Part shown: piece after piece, positions 29,820 to 38,973 of the stretch
How positions within the stretch are numbered: the first letter of the stretch is position 1
How the letters are laid out: each line of letters starts with the position of its first letter
Source: Shewanella fidelis ATCC BAA-318
Lineage (GTDB): Bacteria; Pseudomonadota; Gammaproteobacteria; Enterobacterales; Shewanellaceae
Assembly (NCBI RefSeq): GCF_000518605.1
Contig: NZ_JADX01000010.1
Span: 62,001 to 126,000 of the forward strand
Direction: 5' to 3'
Length of the DNA: 64,000 nucleotides
Notes under the pieces: generated by a model
What the model saw: the letters and a program-made list of their open reading frames with translations, nothing else
What the model was told of the DNA's origin: nothing
The model's database searches: none
Made by a program: the position numbers and the translations under genes

Positions 29820-30146
29820 CTACTGCGGACTAATCAACGCAACTATCGAGCCAATAATAATCAAAGACACGCCAAATAAAATAATGTATTTCACACGTGT
29901 TGCATGTTTATAAGCCAATAACCCAGCATACTGAATATCGATATTTTCAGATCGCTCAAAGCCTCGGCTCAAGGTCCATGCAAATAAGTTCATTCGCTTA
30001 AATGACAGCCGTGAGCGACTTTTTTGCTTGGTGAGCATTTGCCAACATTCAACATCATGCCGCTTTAATGCTCGTCTCAATTCAGGTAAATCCATCAAGG
30101 CCAACCCGAGAACGATCAGTCCCATACCAATAACGAGTACAGCCAT
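29820..30146 (-). CDS. Small two-helix membrane protein resembling UspB
   Basis: Protein of 108 aa with a hydrophobic N-terminal helix (residues 1-19), a basic central region (KRHDVECWQMLTKQKSRSRLSFKR) and a C-terminal helix (RVKYIILFGVSLIIIGSIVALIS). Size, topology and the segment RGFERSENIDIQ...YKHATRVKY recall E. coli UspB, but identity is low. GGAGGG before ATG 30146 sets the start. I would call it UspB-like at best. Confidence 0.5.
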   Translation of the reverse strand: MAVLVIGMGLIVLGLALMDLPELRRALKRHDVECWQMLTKQKSRSRLSFKRMNLFAWTLSRGFERSENIDIQYAGLLAYKHATRVKYIILFGVSLIIIGSIVALISPQ

Positions 30147-30257
30147 AACGCCCTCCATTGACGAGAACAGCCTTTAAATGCACATTAATTAAGCACTAAC
30201 ATGAAATATTTGGCACACAATGTAAAGCCCGACAAACGACTATCTAGCCTTTAAAGG

Positions 30258-30797
30258 CTATTTTACCACTCTAAAGCCCGCGTACTGCACGCTGGCACTC
30301 GCTTGCCCCTTTACAGAATCAACAGCCGATAGGTGCTGAGGAACATGTAACAATCTTGGCTCTAATACGCTAGAAGCCGCTTTTTTACCGCCACAACCAC
30401 AACCACCGCTGGAGCCACCACAACAACCACCTTTTTTATCATGGTTAATTGATTTTCTTCCCTGGCTCGCATCGAGTAAGCGGGAATTTAAATCTTTAGC
30501 TGTAGTAAGTAATTCTTTAATAGTCAGAGAGTTATCCGCCTGACTAACACTGACACCCGCATCAAGTAACTTGCCAAGCATACGCTCACCAATAAACTGC
30601 ACCACAACAATGTCAGCCTTTTGCTCAGTAATAAGGTTTAACATGGCCTTTTTAGCACTGCATCCACCATTGCCAGCTACAGCGGGGTTAGGATAGCGCG
30701 CAAGCAATTGCTGGCTATCATCATAAAAGGCGATATCAGGTGCTTTGGTAAAATGCGTAGCGAGTCGATCTCGGCTCATAGGGATAGCAATAATCAT
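30258..30797 (-). CDS. NifX/NifB-type FeMo-cofactor-fold protein with Cys/Gly-rich tail
   Basis: Protein (179 aa) with the dinitrogenase FeMo-cofactor biosynthesis fold (NifB/NifX/NafY family): MIIAIPMSRDRLATHFTKAPDIAFYDD, KADIVVVQFIGERMLGKLLDAGV. It is followed by a cysteine/glycine cluster KKGGCCGGSSGGCGCGGKK near residue 130, which could carry a metal or Fe-S unit. No nitrogenase genes are nearby; such proteins also occur in non-fixers. It begins 2 nt after the DUF134 gene, so they are co-transcribed. Confidence 0.7.
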   Translation of the reverse strand: MIIAIPMSRDRLATHFTKAPDIAFYDDSQQLLARYPNPAVAGNGGCSAKKAMLNLITEQKADIVVVQFIGERMLGKLLDAGVSVSQADNSLTIKELLTTAKDLNSRLLDASQGRKSINHDKKGGCCGGSSGGCGCGGKKAASSVLEPRLLHVPQHLSAVDSVKGQASASVQYAGFRVVK

Positions 30798-30799
30798 GG

Positions 30800-31090
30800 T
30801 TATTCCTTGTTGATATTTTGGGGTAATAAAAGCGCTTGCCCTTGTGTCACTGCTGTTGCCACTTTCTTACGGGCACTCGCTAATAAATAACCAAAAGTCT
30901 GCCTAGAGATCCCCATAGAAGCCGCTGCTTCTATCTGACTCATTTTCTTCACGTCACCTAAATGTAAAGCTTCAAACTCATCGGCTTCTAATTGAATTTT
31001 TTCAAGCTCAGTAGAAGGAATGCCGTTAGGTTTAAATAGGCTACAAGGCACGCAACTCGATAAATGACGACACTTTTTAGGTCTAGACAT
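30800..31090 (-). CDS. DUF134 helix-turn-helix protein
   Basis: DUF134 regulator-like protein (96 aa): MSRPKKCRHLSSCVPCSLFKPNG, a Cys-rich N-terminus, then LEADEFEALHLGDVKKMSQIEAAASMGISRQTFGYLLASARKKVA, an HTH of the sigma-70 region 4 type. It stands directly upstream of the NifX-like gene on the same strand, a common pairing. The N-terminal cysteines (Cys7, Cys13, Cys16) may bind metal. An in-frame start at 31129 exists but is less typical. Confidence 0.8.
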   Translation of the reverse strand: MSRPKKCRHLSSCVPCSLFKPNGIPSTELEKIQLEADEFEALHLGDVKKMSQIEAAASMGISRQTFGYLLASARKKVATAVTQGQALLLPQNINKE

Positions 31091-31148
31091 ATAAATCGCC
31101 TTAGTTATTTCATCAGACACAATCAGCAACTCACTGTACTGGTAGTAA

Positions 31149-31163
31149 TACCAATCAGTATAA
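31149..31163. repeat. Solitary end-like palindrome of the MITE family
   Basis: TACCAATCAGTATAA differs by one base from the copy at 23711 and matches the terminal repeats of the 27746 element in most positions. It lies upstream of the DUF134 operon. Confidence 0.55.
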
Positions 31164-31353
31164 GTTTATGGCCTACGCCAATAACTATATTATTTGCCAA
31201 GCTTAACGACTAAACAGTGGCTTAAGTCACACTAGGAAATATTGCCAAAGCCTAAATAAGCGTCAGTACACAAACAGATGAGAATAAAGGAAATCGTCGA
31301 ACTGATAGATAAAAAACACTGTAAAACAGACACTTAACCAATAGTAATTAAAT

Positions 31354-32145
31354 TTAATTACGCAGCTTAAAATACTGACTTGGCGTGCTGCCCATATGCT
31401 GCTTAAAAAAACTGATAAATGCGCTATCGCTGGCAAATCCAAGTGCAAATGCCACCGTCGACACACTTGCACCTTCAGCTAGCTTCTCGATGGCTGAATG
31501 CAAACGCCACTGCTGTCGCCAAGCCTGATAGCTCATACCTGTTTGCTTACTAAAAATTCGCGAAATCGTCTTTTCACTGGCACCGATCTCATTGACCATC
31601 TTGTTTAACTGTTCAGCTTGATATTTGCCGCTCTGCAAACGTTGTAACCACGCTTGTAAACGCTTATCACTTGGTATTGGTAACAACAGCTTTAACTCTT
31701 CAGCTAAGTTAAACTCTTCAATAAATAGTGCCGTAAGCTTAGTTTGCTGATGGCTCGGCATAGTCCATGGCCACATAGCCATGCGCTCAATCAGTGCAGC
31801 GAGTAAAGGGTTAACCCCGACTAGTTTTAGCGAACACGGAAGATCGGTGAACAGCTCGGTATCAAAATAGATTGATCGATAAGCCACTACATTACGCATC
31901 TTTGCACAGTGCTCTACTCCAGCTGGGATCCACGCAGCCTTAGTGGGTGGCAAAACACACTCAAGCAAACCGGACTTAGCATCATTGACGGTAATAGACA
32001 TACATCCACGCGGCGCATACAAAAGCTGCGCCTTTTGATGTTGGTGCATTCCTGAGTCATGTTGACCCACATCGGCAGCAATACCAACAACACTTGCGGG
32101 AATACTGTCTGCGTCAAAGCCCGTTGTATGATCAATGATTGCCAT
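31354..32145 (-). CDS. AraC-family regulator
   Basis: Regulator (263 aa) with an N-terminal cupin-like sensing domain (VGQHDSGMHQHQKAQLLYAPRGCMSITV) and a C-terminal double HTH (IGASEKTISRIFSKQTGMSYQAWRQQWRLHSAIEKL, VAFALGFASDSAFISFFKQHMGSTPSQYF). It is divergent from a Bcr/CflA-type efflux gene 99 nt away, which is probably its target. Inducer not shown. Confidence 0.88.
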   Translation of the reverse strand: MAIIDHTTGFDADSIPASVVGIAADVGQHDSGMHQHQKAQLLYAPRGCMSITVNDAKSGLLECVLPPTKAAWIPAGVEHCAKMRNVVAYRSIYFDTELFTDLPCSLKLVGVNPLLAALIERMAMWPWTMPSHQQTKLTALFIEEFNLAEELKLLLPIPSDKRLQAWLQRLQSGKYQAEQLNKMVNEIGASEKTISRIFSKQTGMSYQAWRQQWRLHSAIEKLAEGASVSTVAFALGFASDSAFISFFKQHMGSTPSQYFKLRN

Positions 32146-32244
32146 TAATTGGTTGTCCGATTTCAGCAGTTTTTAGTCTTTATCATTGTAATAGTCCAAA
32201 AACAAAATCTCTACACTCTGCCGCATCAGAGACCAAACTAAACA

Positions 32245-33411
32245 ATGGCAATTATCATGAAAAATAAACCCAATATCTGGCTGATCATCAGTTTGATGAT
32301 GTTTCCACAAATCGTAGAAACCATCTACAGCCCAGTACTTCCAGAGATAGCAATGGCGTTTAGCGTTAGCCCGCAGGCCGCTTCACAAACGCTATCCATT
32401 TACTTTGTCGCATTTGCGTTAGGCGTTATAACCTGGGGCTACTTGGCCGATAAGCTAGGTCGCAGACCTGCGATGTTACTTGGTCTGACTTGCTATGCAG
32501 CAGGCTCATTGATTGCTCTTGCAAGTACAGAGTTTCAATACCTGTTGCTTGCTCGCAGCTTAAGTGCATTTGGTGCAGCGGCGGGGTCAATTGTGACACA
32601 AACCATACTCAGAGATGGCTTTGAAGGGGCGGCATTAAGCAAAATATTCTCAGTAGTGGGGATGGGGATAGGTGTAAGCCCAGCACTGGGACTGATTTTA
32701 GGCAGCTTACTTGCCAGTGAATTTGGCCATAATGGTGTATTTCTAACCCTTGCTGTTATCGCTGCACTGTTAATTTTCGCCTGTAGTTGGCGATTGCCAG
32801 AAACCCAACCAGCAAATGTACAACACAGCAAGCTTAAGCCTCTAGTACTAAAAATGTGCCGAGACAGCATGCTATGGCGCAATGCGCTGTTAGTGGCGAA
32901 CTTTAACCTGATGTTATTTGGCTACTATGCCCTTGCGCCCTTTATGTTTAACCAAATTGGACTGAGTGAAAAGCATTTTGGCGCCAGCGGTATAGTACTC
33001 GCGTTAGGGGTGCTAATTGGTAGCGCGACTAATAAACATCTACTCAGTAAAGGGTTACTAGCAGAGACCTTAATCTCCATTGCCTGCATGATCGCATTAG
33101 TCGGTGCTGTTGGAGTATACCTAACTCAGTCTAGTTGGCTTTTCTTACTGCCTATGATGTTGGTCGTCTGCGGATTTGGTATCGGCATACCTAATATTTT
33201 AAGCTTAGCTTTAGCCGACTATAGGCAAGCATCAGGTACTGCAGGAGCACTGTTTGGCTTAGCCTACTATTTGCTACTAGGTGCGGGGTTAGCGCTTGCC
33301 GCTATCAGTCACAACCTAGCCAATTTACTTTTGGTCACAGCGTTACTGAGTACCTTGCTGGCACTAAAAAAGCAGTCATCCAGAGCAGTAACTCATTTTA
33401 ATAACGGCTAA
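32245..33411 (+). CDS. Bcr/CflA-type drug-efflux MFS transporter
   Basis: Twelve-helix MFS (388 aa). It matches the Bcr/CflA branch: ETIYSPVLPEIAMAFSVSPQAASQTLSIYFVAFALG, motif A GYLADKLGRRPAMLLG, and RSLSAFGAAAGSIVTQTILRDGFEG. The neighbouring AraC regulator is divergent. ATG 32257 is an alternative start. Substrate unknown. Confidence 0.85.
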   Translation: MAIIMKNKPNIWLIISLMMFPQIVETIYSPVLPEIAMAFSVSPQAASQTLSIYFVAFALGVITWGYLADKLGRRPAMLLGLTCYAAGSLIALASTEFQYLLLARSLSAFGAAAGSIVTQTILRDGFEGAALSKIFSVVGMGIGVSPALGLILGSLLASEFGHNGVFLTLAVIAALLIFACSWRLPETQPANVQHSKLKPLVLKMCRDSMLWRNALLVANFNLMLFGYYALAPFMFNQIGLSEKHFGASGIVLALGVLIGSATNKHLLSKGLLAETLISIACMIALVGAVGVYLTQSSWLFLLPMMLVVCGFGIGIPNILSLALADYRQASGTAGALFGLAYYLLLGAGLALAAISHNLANLLLVTALLSTLLALKKQSSRAVTHFNNG

Positions 33412-33552
33412 TTTAACTTCTAGTCAAAGGTGAGTGAACCAGATAAAACCCAGTACTTTTGCGATCTAGATGGCAGTTTAGTATGTTAAACGGAGGCAAA
33501 ATATAGCGCTTATACATTAAGTTTTTGCAGCTACATATCCACCAACAACACA

Positions 33553-33600
33553 CTCAATGATTGGCACGCTTTCTCCTTGTCAGTGGCGCTAATCATTGAG
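33553..33600 (+). other. Long-arm hairpin before the DUF1275 gene
   Basis: CTCAATGATTGGC (33553-33565) pairs with GCTAATCATTGAG (33588-33600) over 13 positions with one G-T wobble; the loop is 22 nt. No T-run follows, so this is a leader structure or operator rather than a terminator. It ends 19 nt before the GTG start. Confidence 0.55.
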
Positions 33601-33618
33601 AGCAACTAAGGCAAAACC

Positions 33619-34299
33619 GTGATTTCTAAACTACCTCGATGGGTTGAATATGGTGCGTTCATTCTGGCTTTTACTGCTGGTAGCGTAAATGCTATCGGAT
33701 TGCTCGGTTTTGAGCATCAATCTGTTTCTCACCTATCAGGCACAGCAACCTTAGTTGGTACTCAGTTATTTAGCTCGTCACCCACGGTACTGTTTCACCT
33801 GCTCGGTATTTTAGTCAGCTTTATGCTTGGTGCGACCCTCTCGGGGGCATTCCTATCAGGCAGCAGCGTCAAATTAGGTCGTCATTACGACACTTTACTG
33901 CTGATTGAAGCTGGCTTTTTATTATTGGCAATATACCTACTGCAAGGTGGCACTTATTACGGCCATTACATGGCCTCTGCCGCCTGTGGTTTACAAAATG
34001 CCCTGGCTACAACCTACAGCGGTGCTATTGTGCGCACCACACATGTTACAGGGATCTTTACCGATCTCGGCATTATGCTAGGTGGCACATTCAAAGGTGA
34101 AAAATTTGATAAGCGTAAAGCCATTTTATTTATGCTGATTATCGCAGGCTTTGTCTCTGGCGGTGCCTTAGGCGCTTTGCTATTTGCCAAGTTGCAATTT
34201 TTCGCTCTGCTGGCACCAGCAGCAATTTGTATTGCGCTAGCCATTAGCTACCGCTTCTATAAAATCTACACCCGCCCCAAAAATCAAATAGACAGATAG
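33619..34299 (+). CDS. YoaK/DUF1275-family membrane protein
   Basis: Integral membrane protein (226 aa, GTG start) of the DUF1275 family. About six helices; family sequences VEYGAFILAFTAGSVNAIGLLGF, SHLSGTATLVGTQLF, and AACGLQNALATTYSGAIVRTTHVTGIFTDLGIMLG are clear. Its function in any organism is not settled; transport has been suggested. Basic residues follow the last helix. Confidence 0.85.
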   Translation: MISKLPRWVEYGAFILAFTAGSVNAIGLLGFEHQSVSHLSGTATLVGTQLFSSSPTVLFHLLGILVSFMLGATLSGAFLSGSSVKLGRHYDTLLLIEAGFLLLAIYLLQGGTYYGHYMASAACGLQNALATTYSGAIVRTTHVTGIFTDLGIMLGGTFKGEKFDKRKAILFMLIIAGFVSGGALGALLFAKLQFFALLAPAAICIALAISYRFYKIYTRPKNQIDR

Positions 34300-34311
34300 C
34301 CAGTTAACTCA

Positions 34312-34806
34312 CTATAGATTGATGGTGACTTTTTCGATAACAATCGCTTCTCTTGGCACATCATCATGCTCGTCAACTGAGGTTGTTTTTGCACGGCCAA
34401 TTTTGGTAACCACATCCATACCATTAGTCACCTGACCAAATACCGCATAACCCCAGCCTGCGTTGGTCGTTGCCGTGTGATCTAAAAAGTCATTGTCCGC
34501 CAAATTAATAAAAAATTGAGCTGTTGCGGAATGTGGTGCGTCGGTGCGCGCCATAGCAATGCTGCCACGGACATTTTTCAAACCACGATTAGCCTCATTG
34601 ACGATCGCCGCTCGAGTCGGCTTCTCATCCATATCCACAGTAAAGCCGCCACCTTGGATCATAAATCCTTTAATCACGCGGTGAAAAATCGTGCCTTCAA
34701 AAAAGCCATCTTGGCAATACTTCAAAAAATTCTTCGAACTTACCGGTGCTTTGTCAAAATTGAGTGTTATCTCGATATCACCCAAATTAGTTGTAAAAAT
34801 TATCAT
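34312..34806 (-). CDS. ppiB: Peptidyl-prolyl cis-trans isomerase B (cytoplasmic cyclophilin)
   Basis: Cyclophilin (164 aa) without signal peptide. It matches E. coli Ppi[79 protein letters not shown]. The catalytic Arg is in FHRVI. The start at 34806 follows AGGGGAC and matches family length; a longer in-frame start at 34854 is rejected. Confidence 0.95.
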   Translation of the reverse strand: MIIFTTNLGDIEITLNFDKAPVSSKNFLKYCQDGFFEGTIFHRVIKGFMIQGGGFTVDMDEKPTRAAIVNEANRGLKNVRGSIAMARTDAPHSATAQFFINLADNDFLDHTATTNAGWGYAVFGQVTNGMDVVTKIGRAKTTSVDEHDDVPREAIVIEKVTINL

Positions 34807-35171
34807 CACTCGTCCCCTAATCAGAATTGGCCGCGAAGGTACCACCTTTGCCAACTAAAGCCTATCCATAATAGCCAATTATCATGTTCAGTTTACAATA
34901 TAGACGATATCAAATCTTCAGCGCCAATCAGGTTTAAACCACCGATATAAACCTTGAAATACCTCAATTACAACGGCAAAAAACATCCTAGCAACATATA
35001 ACGCCAATAAAATGACTTACCCATTGATTTAAAAGATTTTATGTCACTACAAGCAACAGACTTATGCGGCGTAAATCACGTTTAAACAATAACTTAAGCA
35101 ATAGAATACCTCAGCTTAATTAAATGTATAAACATAGACAGCAAAAAGTAAACTTTACTTGAGAATCAATC
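34807..35171. other. Gene-free spacer with a palindrome next to the aminotransferase start
   Basis: AAGTAAACTTTACTT (35146-35160) is a perfect palindrome around a central C, ending 11 nt before the ATG at 35172, where it could block the ribosome site or transcription start. Nothing else was recognised in the 365 nt. Confidence 0.5.
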
Positions 35172-36572
35172 ATGAATAATCAACAAAAACACTCATCGAT
35201 AAATAATCCATTACAAGATAGTCAACGTCGCCGGTTCTTAAAAACAACTACAGGCTTAGCCGTTACCGCCGCAGGAGCAAGTTTGCTTCCAGTGAGTGCC
35301 CAAGCATCTGCTACAGAGTTTAATGAACCACTTACAGGCCGCCGCTCTGAACATGGCTTTTGGAACAAAGTACGTAAAGAGTTCATCTTAAATAAGCGCA
35401 CTACTTACATGAACATTGGTACCGCGGGCACTATGCCTAAGCGTGTCTTGCAAGATTATCATCATGCCAATGAGCAAATTTCGATAAACCCATGGAACAG
35501 TAATATTCCAACCTTAGATTATGCTAAACAGATTGCGCCAAGCTTCGGTGCCGATCCTCATGAGCTAGTACTATGTCGTAACACCACCGATGGCCTTTGT
35601 ACCATTATTAACGGTCTGCAACTTGAATATGGCGATATTATTCTTACCACTAATCATGAACATCATGGCGTCACCACACCGTTAAAGCATGTCGCTGAGC
35701 GTTATGGTGCAGAAGTCATTGAGCTTGCTCTACCTGTTTATACTCCCGGCAATGACGTTAGCGTAAATGACTTTGTGCAAGTATTTAGCGATGCGGTAAA
35801 CCTCTACGGAAATCGCGTGCGTCTGATGGTATTTTCTCACGTAACCTTTACCACAGGTACGACGTTACCAGCAAAACAGATCTGCAAAAAAGTGGCTATC
35901 CCAAATGGTATTGTCACTATTGTCGATGGCGCTCATACGCCAGGCATGTTTAACCTTAACTTCCACGACATTGATTGTGACTTTTACTCTGGAGCAGGCC
36001 ATAAATGGCAGTGTGGCCCGGGTGCTACAGGCTTCTTATATGTGCGTGACAATGCCAGTCGATTATTTGAATTCTGGAGCGATCGCGCAACCCCACTTTG
36101 GTTTATCAACACCTCTTCAACTGCAGAAGCTGTACAAACTAAACTACAGTCTGTGGGTCAAGATAACTATCCAGCTAAACGTGCATTAGCTAAAGCGTGC
36201 GAAATGTGGGATGAAATTGGTCGCGATGCAATTGAAGATCGCATTTTAGATCTAAGTGCTTTGTGTAAACATGAATTAGCGAAGAAATTCCCTGATGCCA
36301 TGATATTTGCGCCAAACGTGCGCAAGCTATCAAGTGGCCTCACGACCTTTAACCCTTTTGATGATCTAACTGACAGCGCCTTGTTAACCGAGTTCCGCGA
36401 TCGCTTGCATCAAGAATATGGTTATATAGTGCGAACCACCTCTTTCTACCTTGATCCGAATGACACGGTCAAAACTGTAGCTTTACGCATCTCAACTCAT
36501 CTATTCCATGACAACGAAGATGTAAAAGGCTTAGTCAAAGCGATGAAACAACTTTACCGTGAAATGAGATAA
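35172..36572 (+). CDS. Tat-exported aminotransferase class V protein
   Basis: PLP enzyme (466 aa) with a twin-arginine signal: SQRRRFLKTTTGLAVTAAGASLLPVSAQA. The class V fold follows: MNIGTAGTMPKRVL, ELVLCRNTTDGLCTIINGL, IVDGAHTPGM and the PLP-lysine segment DFYSGAGHKWQCGPGATGFLYV. It resembles isopenicillin-N-epimerase/cysteine-desulfurase-like proteins. Tat export of a cofactor-loaded protein is consistent with PLP. Substrate is unknown. It ends at a strong terminator and stands alone. Confidence 0.85.
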   Translation: MNNQQKHSSINNPLQDSQRRRFLKTTTGLAVTAAGASLLPVSAQASATEFNEPLTGRRSEHGFWNKVRKEFILNKRTTYMNIGTAGTMPKRVLQDYHHANEQISINPWNSNIPTLDYAKQIAPSFGADPHELVLCRNTTDGLCTIINGLQLEYGDIILTTNHEHHGVTTPLKHVAERYGAEVIELALPVYTPGNDVSVNDFVQVFSDAVNLYGNRVRLMVFSHVTFTTGTTLPAKQICKKVAIPNGIVTIVDGAHTPGMFNLNFHDIDCDFYSGAGHKWQCGPGATGFLYVRDNASRLFEFWSDRATPLWFINTSSTAEAVQTKLQSVGQDNYPAKRALAKACEMWDEIGRDAIEDRILDLSALCKHELAKKFPDAMIFAPNVRKLSSGLTTFNPFDDLTDSALLTEFRDRLHQEYGYIVRTTSFYLDPNDTVKTVALRISTHLFHDNEDVKGLVKAMKQLYREMR

Positions 36573-36588
36573 ACAGCGAAACTAAAGC

Positions 36589-36616
36589 AAAAGACCGACT
36601 ACAAAGTCGGTCTTTT
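36589..36616. terminator. Bidirectional terminator
   Basis: AAAAGACCGACT / AGTCGGTCTTTT with loop ACAA lies between two convergent genes. Confidence 0.9.
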
Positions 36617-36626
36617 TAATTTCTCA

Positions 36627-38969
36627 CTATGACGTCAGTAACAGTCTTTTCCTGTCTCTCTCCCGCTGCAATAACGACATGAACTCTTTAGCTGGTATAG
36701 GTTTGCTAAACAGGTAACCTTGGCCAAATTCGCAATTATGTTGCTGTAAAAACCTTGCTTGTTGTTCAGTTTCAATGCCTTCTGCAACCACCTTTAGCCC
36801 TAAGGATTTCGCCATAGCTAAAATAGCCGATACCAAGGATTCATCTGACGAACTCGTGGCCATCTTATTGATAAAAGCACGGTCAATTTTTAATTTCGAA
36901 AATGGAAACTTCTGTAAATAGCTTAATGCCGAGTAACCTGTACCAAAATCATCAATCGATAACCCAACCCCAAGTTGCTTTAAGTAAGCTAGCATCTTCA
37001 TCAGACTGTGGCCTTGATCTATCAACAAGCTCTCAGTCACTTCCATATCAAGTTGATTGGCTGGCAAACCCGTTTTCAGTAACACATCAACTATGGTCTC
37101 CTGCAACTGCTCACAGTATCTAAACTGTACGCTAGAGAAGTTAACTGCTACCGTAATCGGACTAATGCTTTGCCAACTCGCAGCTTGTGTACAAGCTTCA
37201 AGTAGTACCATGTCGCCAAGCTTGTGGATTAAGCCATTCTTTTCAGCTAATGGTATAAAGTCCTCAGGTGAAATAAAGCCTAGCTCAGGATCAAACCAAC
37301 GCATCAACGCTTCAGCTGCAACTATCTTGCGGCTTTGCAGATCCAAAATAGGTTGATAATAGATCTCAATATCACCTTGCTGAATGGCTTGATGTAAGCG
37401 CATATTTAACATTAAGTTTCGCTGTACATCTGAGTTCATGCTCGAGTCGTAAAAACCAAAGCCGTTACGTCCCATATCCTTCACTCTATACAGAGCAGTA
37501 TCCGCCCGCTTGAGCAAGGTTGCCGCATTATCACCATCCTTTGGATACATCGACATACCGATACTGGTAGAAACAAAAAACTCTTGTTGTTCAATATAAA
37601 ACGGCAACTCAAACAACGACAAGATACTAGTGGCAACTAACTTAGCCGCGTCTTGATGTTGAATATCTGGCACAATAACTAAAAACTCATCTCCACCAAG
37701 ACGAGCAACAATATCAGTACTTCGTACAGAGTTAAGTAGCCTATCACTGGTTTGTTTCAGCAGCTCATCACCAGCATGATGTCCGATAGTGTCATTGATT
37801 TGCTTGAAGTTATCTAAGTCGATAAACAGTAATAACACTTGACTATCTTTAGCCTGAGCATTACGAATTGCTGCTTGAAGTTTGGTCATTCCATGAGTTC
37901 GGTTAGCTAAATTAGTTAGCTCATCATGGGTTGCTTGATAAGCGAGCTTACTTTCAGATTCTATACGCTTAGCGATCTCTTGCTGTAGTAGGCCGTTTTG
38001 TTTAGCTAACTTTTGTTGCTGCTCAGAAGATAATGCCACTTGGGTTATTAAAACTAAGTTTTTATTGTTCACCCGCATCAAGTAAATCAAACCTAAAAAT
38101 ACCGGTAAAGCAAGCAGTGAGATCCCTGCAATGAACCACGCAGAAGTAAAAATATCTTCTTCACTGACAGGTTCAAACCAACTTTTTAGGATAAAAGGTG
38201 TCCCTTGAACATCATTTTCGAAATGAATAGTTTTTGGACTCGCCTTAGCGTAGTTAACACTGCCAAACTTAGCACTGACCATACTACTTGGCAGCGAATT
38301 CCAAACCAAAATGTCGCCAAGTCGTGACTCTAAGGCAAGATAACTGCCACTATCAGGTCGCTCTTGAGTCGACAACAACCGAGTAATAACGGCTGTATTT
38401 AGACTAGCAACTAGCACAGCAACCGCTTTATTTTGATGATAGATAGTCTGTAATAACTGTACCTCAATGCCTTGGGCGCCTTTGACTAAGTGCACCTTTT
38501 GCCCCAAGGTTTCCATCTGCTTTATCGGCAATTGGCTCACATCAAAGCTAGCACCAGGCTGAGAATCGACAATTATGCTTTCACCAAGTCCAACAATCAG
38601 CACTCGAGAGTAGATCTGCTGGTTATCCATCTTATTAGATAAACTAAACTGCTCAATAGTCCGAGTTAAACTAAATAGACTCGAGCTCAAACCATATCGT
38701 AACGACATCCCTGCCGCTAAATTAGAAAAGTAAGTATTAACGTCTCTTTTTTGGCTTAAATTAGCGACATTTTTTTCATTCGCAGCGATAAAGAAGCTCA
38801 AGTTCTCAGTGTAATTAGTCACCCTTAGATCCAAAGCGCTATTTTGTGACTCTTTTAGGCGACTCTGGCCTAAATTAGTGACAGTAAGGATCAAGATTAG
38901 ATAGGCGCTGAGGAGTACACCAGCAATGATAATTGCAGTCTTACTGTTAAACCATTTTAAGTACTTCAT
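36627..38969 (-). CDS. GGDEF-EAL protein with periplasmic sensor
   Basis: 780-aa cyclic-di-GMP enzyme. An N-terminal helix (residues 10-33), ~240-residue periplasmic domain and second helix (~275-298) are followed by a coiled coil and GGDEF (RLGGDEFLVIV, intact) and EAL (AAEALMRW, intact; later FSKLKIDRAFINKM and VVAEGIETEQQ). Both active motifs look preserved, so it could make or break c-di-GMP; which dominates is not shown. It begins 4 nt after the binding-protein gene, so its sensor may act with that protein. Confidence 0.92.
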   Translation of the reverse strand: MKYLKWFNSKTAIIIAGVLLSAYLILILTVTNLGQSRLKESQNSALDLRVTNYTENLSFFIAANEKNVANLSQKRDVNTYFSNLAAGMSLRYGLSSSLFSLTRTIEQFSLSNKMDNQQIYSRVLIVGLGESIIVDSQPGASFDVSQLPIKQMETLGQKVHLVKGAQGIEVQLLQTIYHQNKAVAVLVASLNTAVITRLLSTQERPDSGSYLALESRLGDILVWNSLPSSMVSAKFGSVNYAKASPKTIHFENDVQGTPFILKSWFEPVSEEDIFTSAWFIAGISLLALPVFLGLIYLMRVNNKNLVLITQVALSSEQQQKLAKQNGLLQQEIAKRIESESKLAYQATHDELTNLANRTHGMTKLQAAIRNAQAKDSQVLLLFIDLDNFKQINDTIGHHAGDELLKQTSDRLLNSVRSTDIVARLGGDEFLVIVPDIQHQDAAKLVATSILSLFELPFYIEQQEFFVSTSIGMSMYPKDGDNAATLLKRADTALYRVKDMGRNGFGFYDSSMNSDVQRNLMLNMRLHQAIQQGDIEIYYQPILDLQSRKIVAAEALMRWFDPELGFISPEDFIPLAEKNGLIHKLGDMVLLEACTQAASWQSISPITVAVNFSSVQFRYCEQLQETIVDVLLKTGLPANQLDMEVTESLLIDQGHSLMKMLAYLKQLGVGLSIDDFGTGYSALSYLQKFPFSKLKIDRAFINKMATSSSDESLVSAILAMAKSLGLKVVAEGIETEQQARFLQQHNCEFGQGYLFSKPIPAKEFMSLLQRERDRKRLLLTS

Positions 38970-38973
38970 ATTC

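Noticed and set aside
31263..31472. Short minus-strand gene
   Set aside because: It overlaps the AraC gene in another frame and has no ribosome site or known domain.
33562..33580. Sigma-54 promoter at TTGGCACGC
   Set aside because: The -24 part matches well but there is no GC at -12; it also sits inside the hairpin arm.
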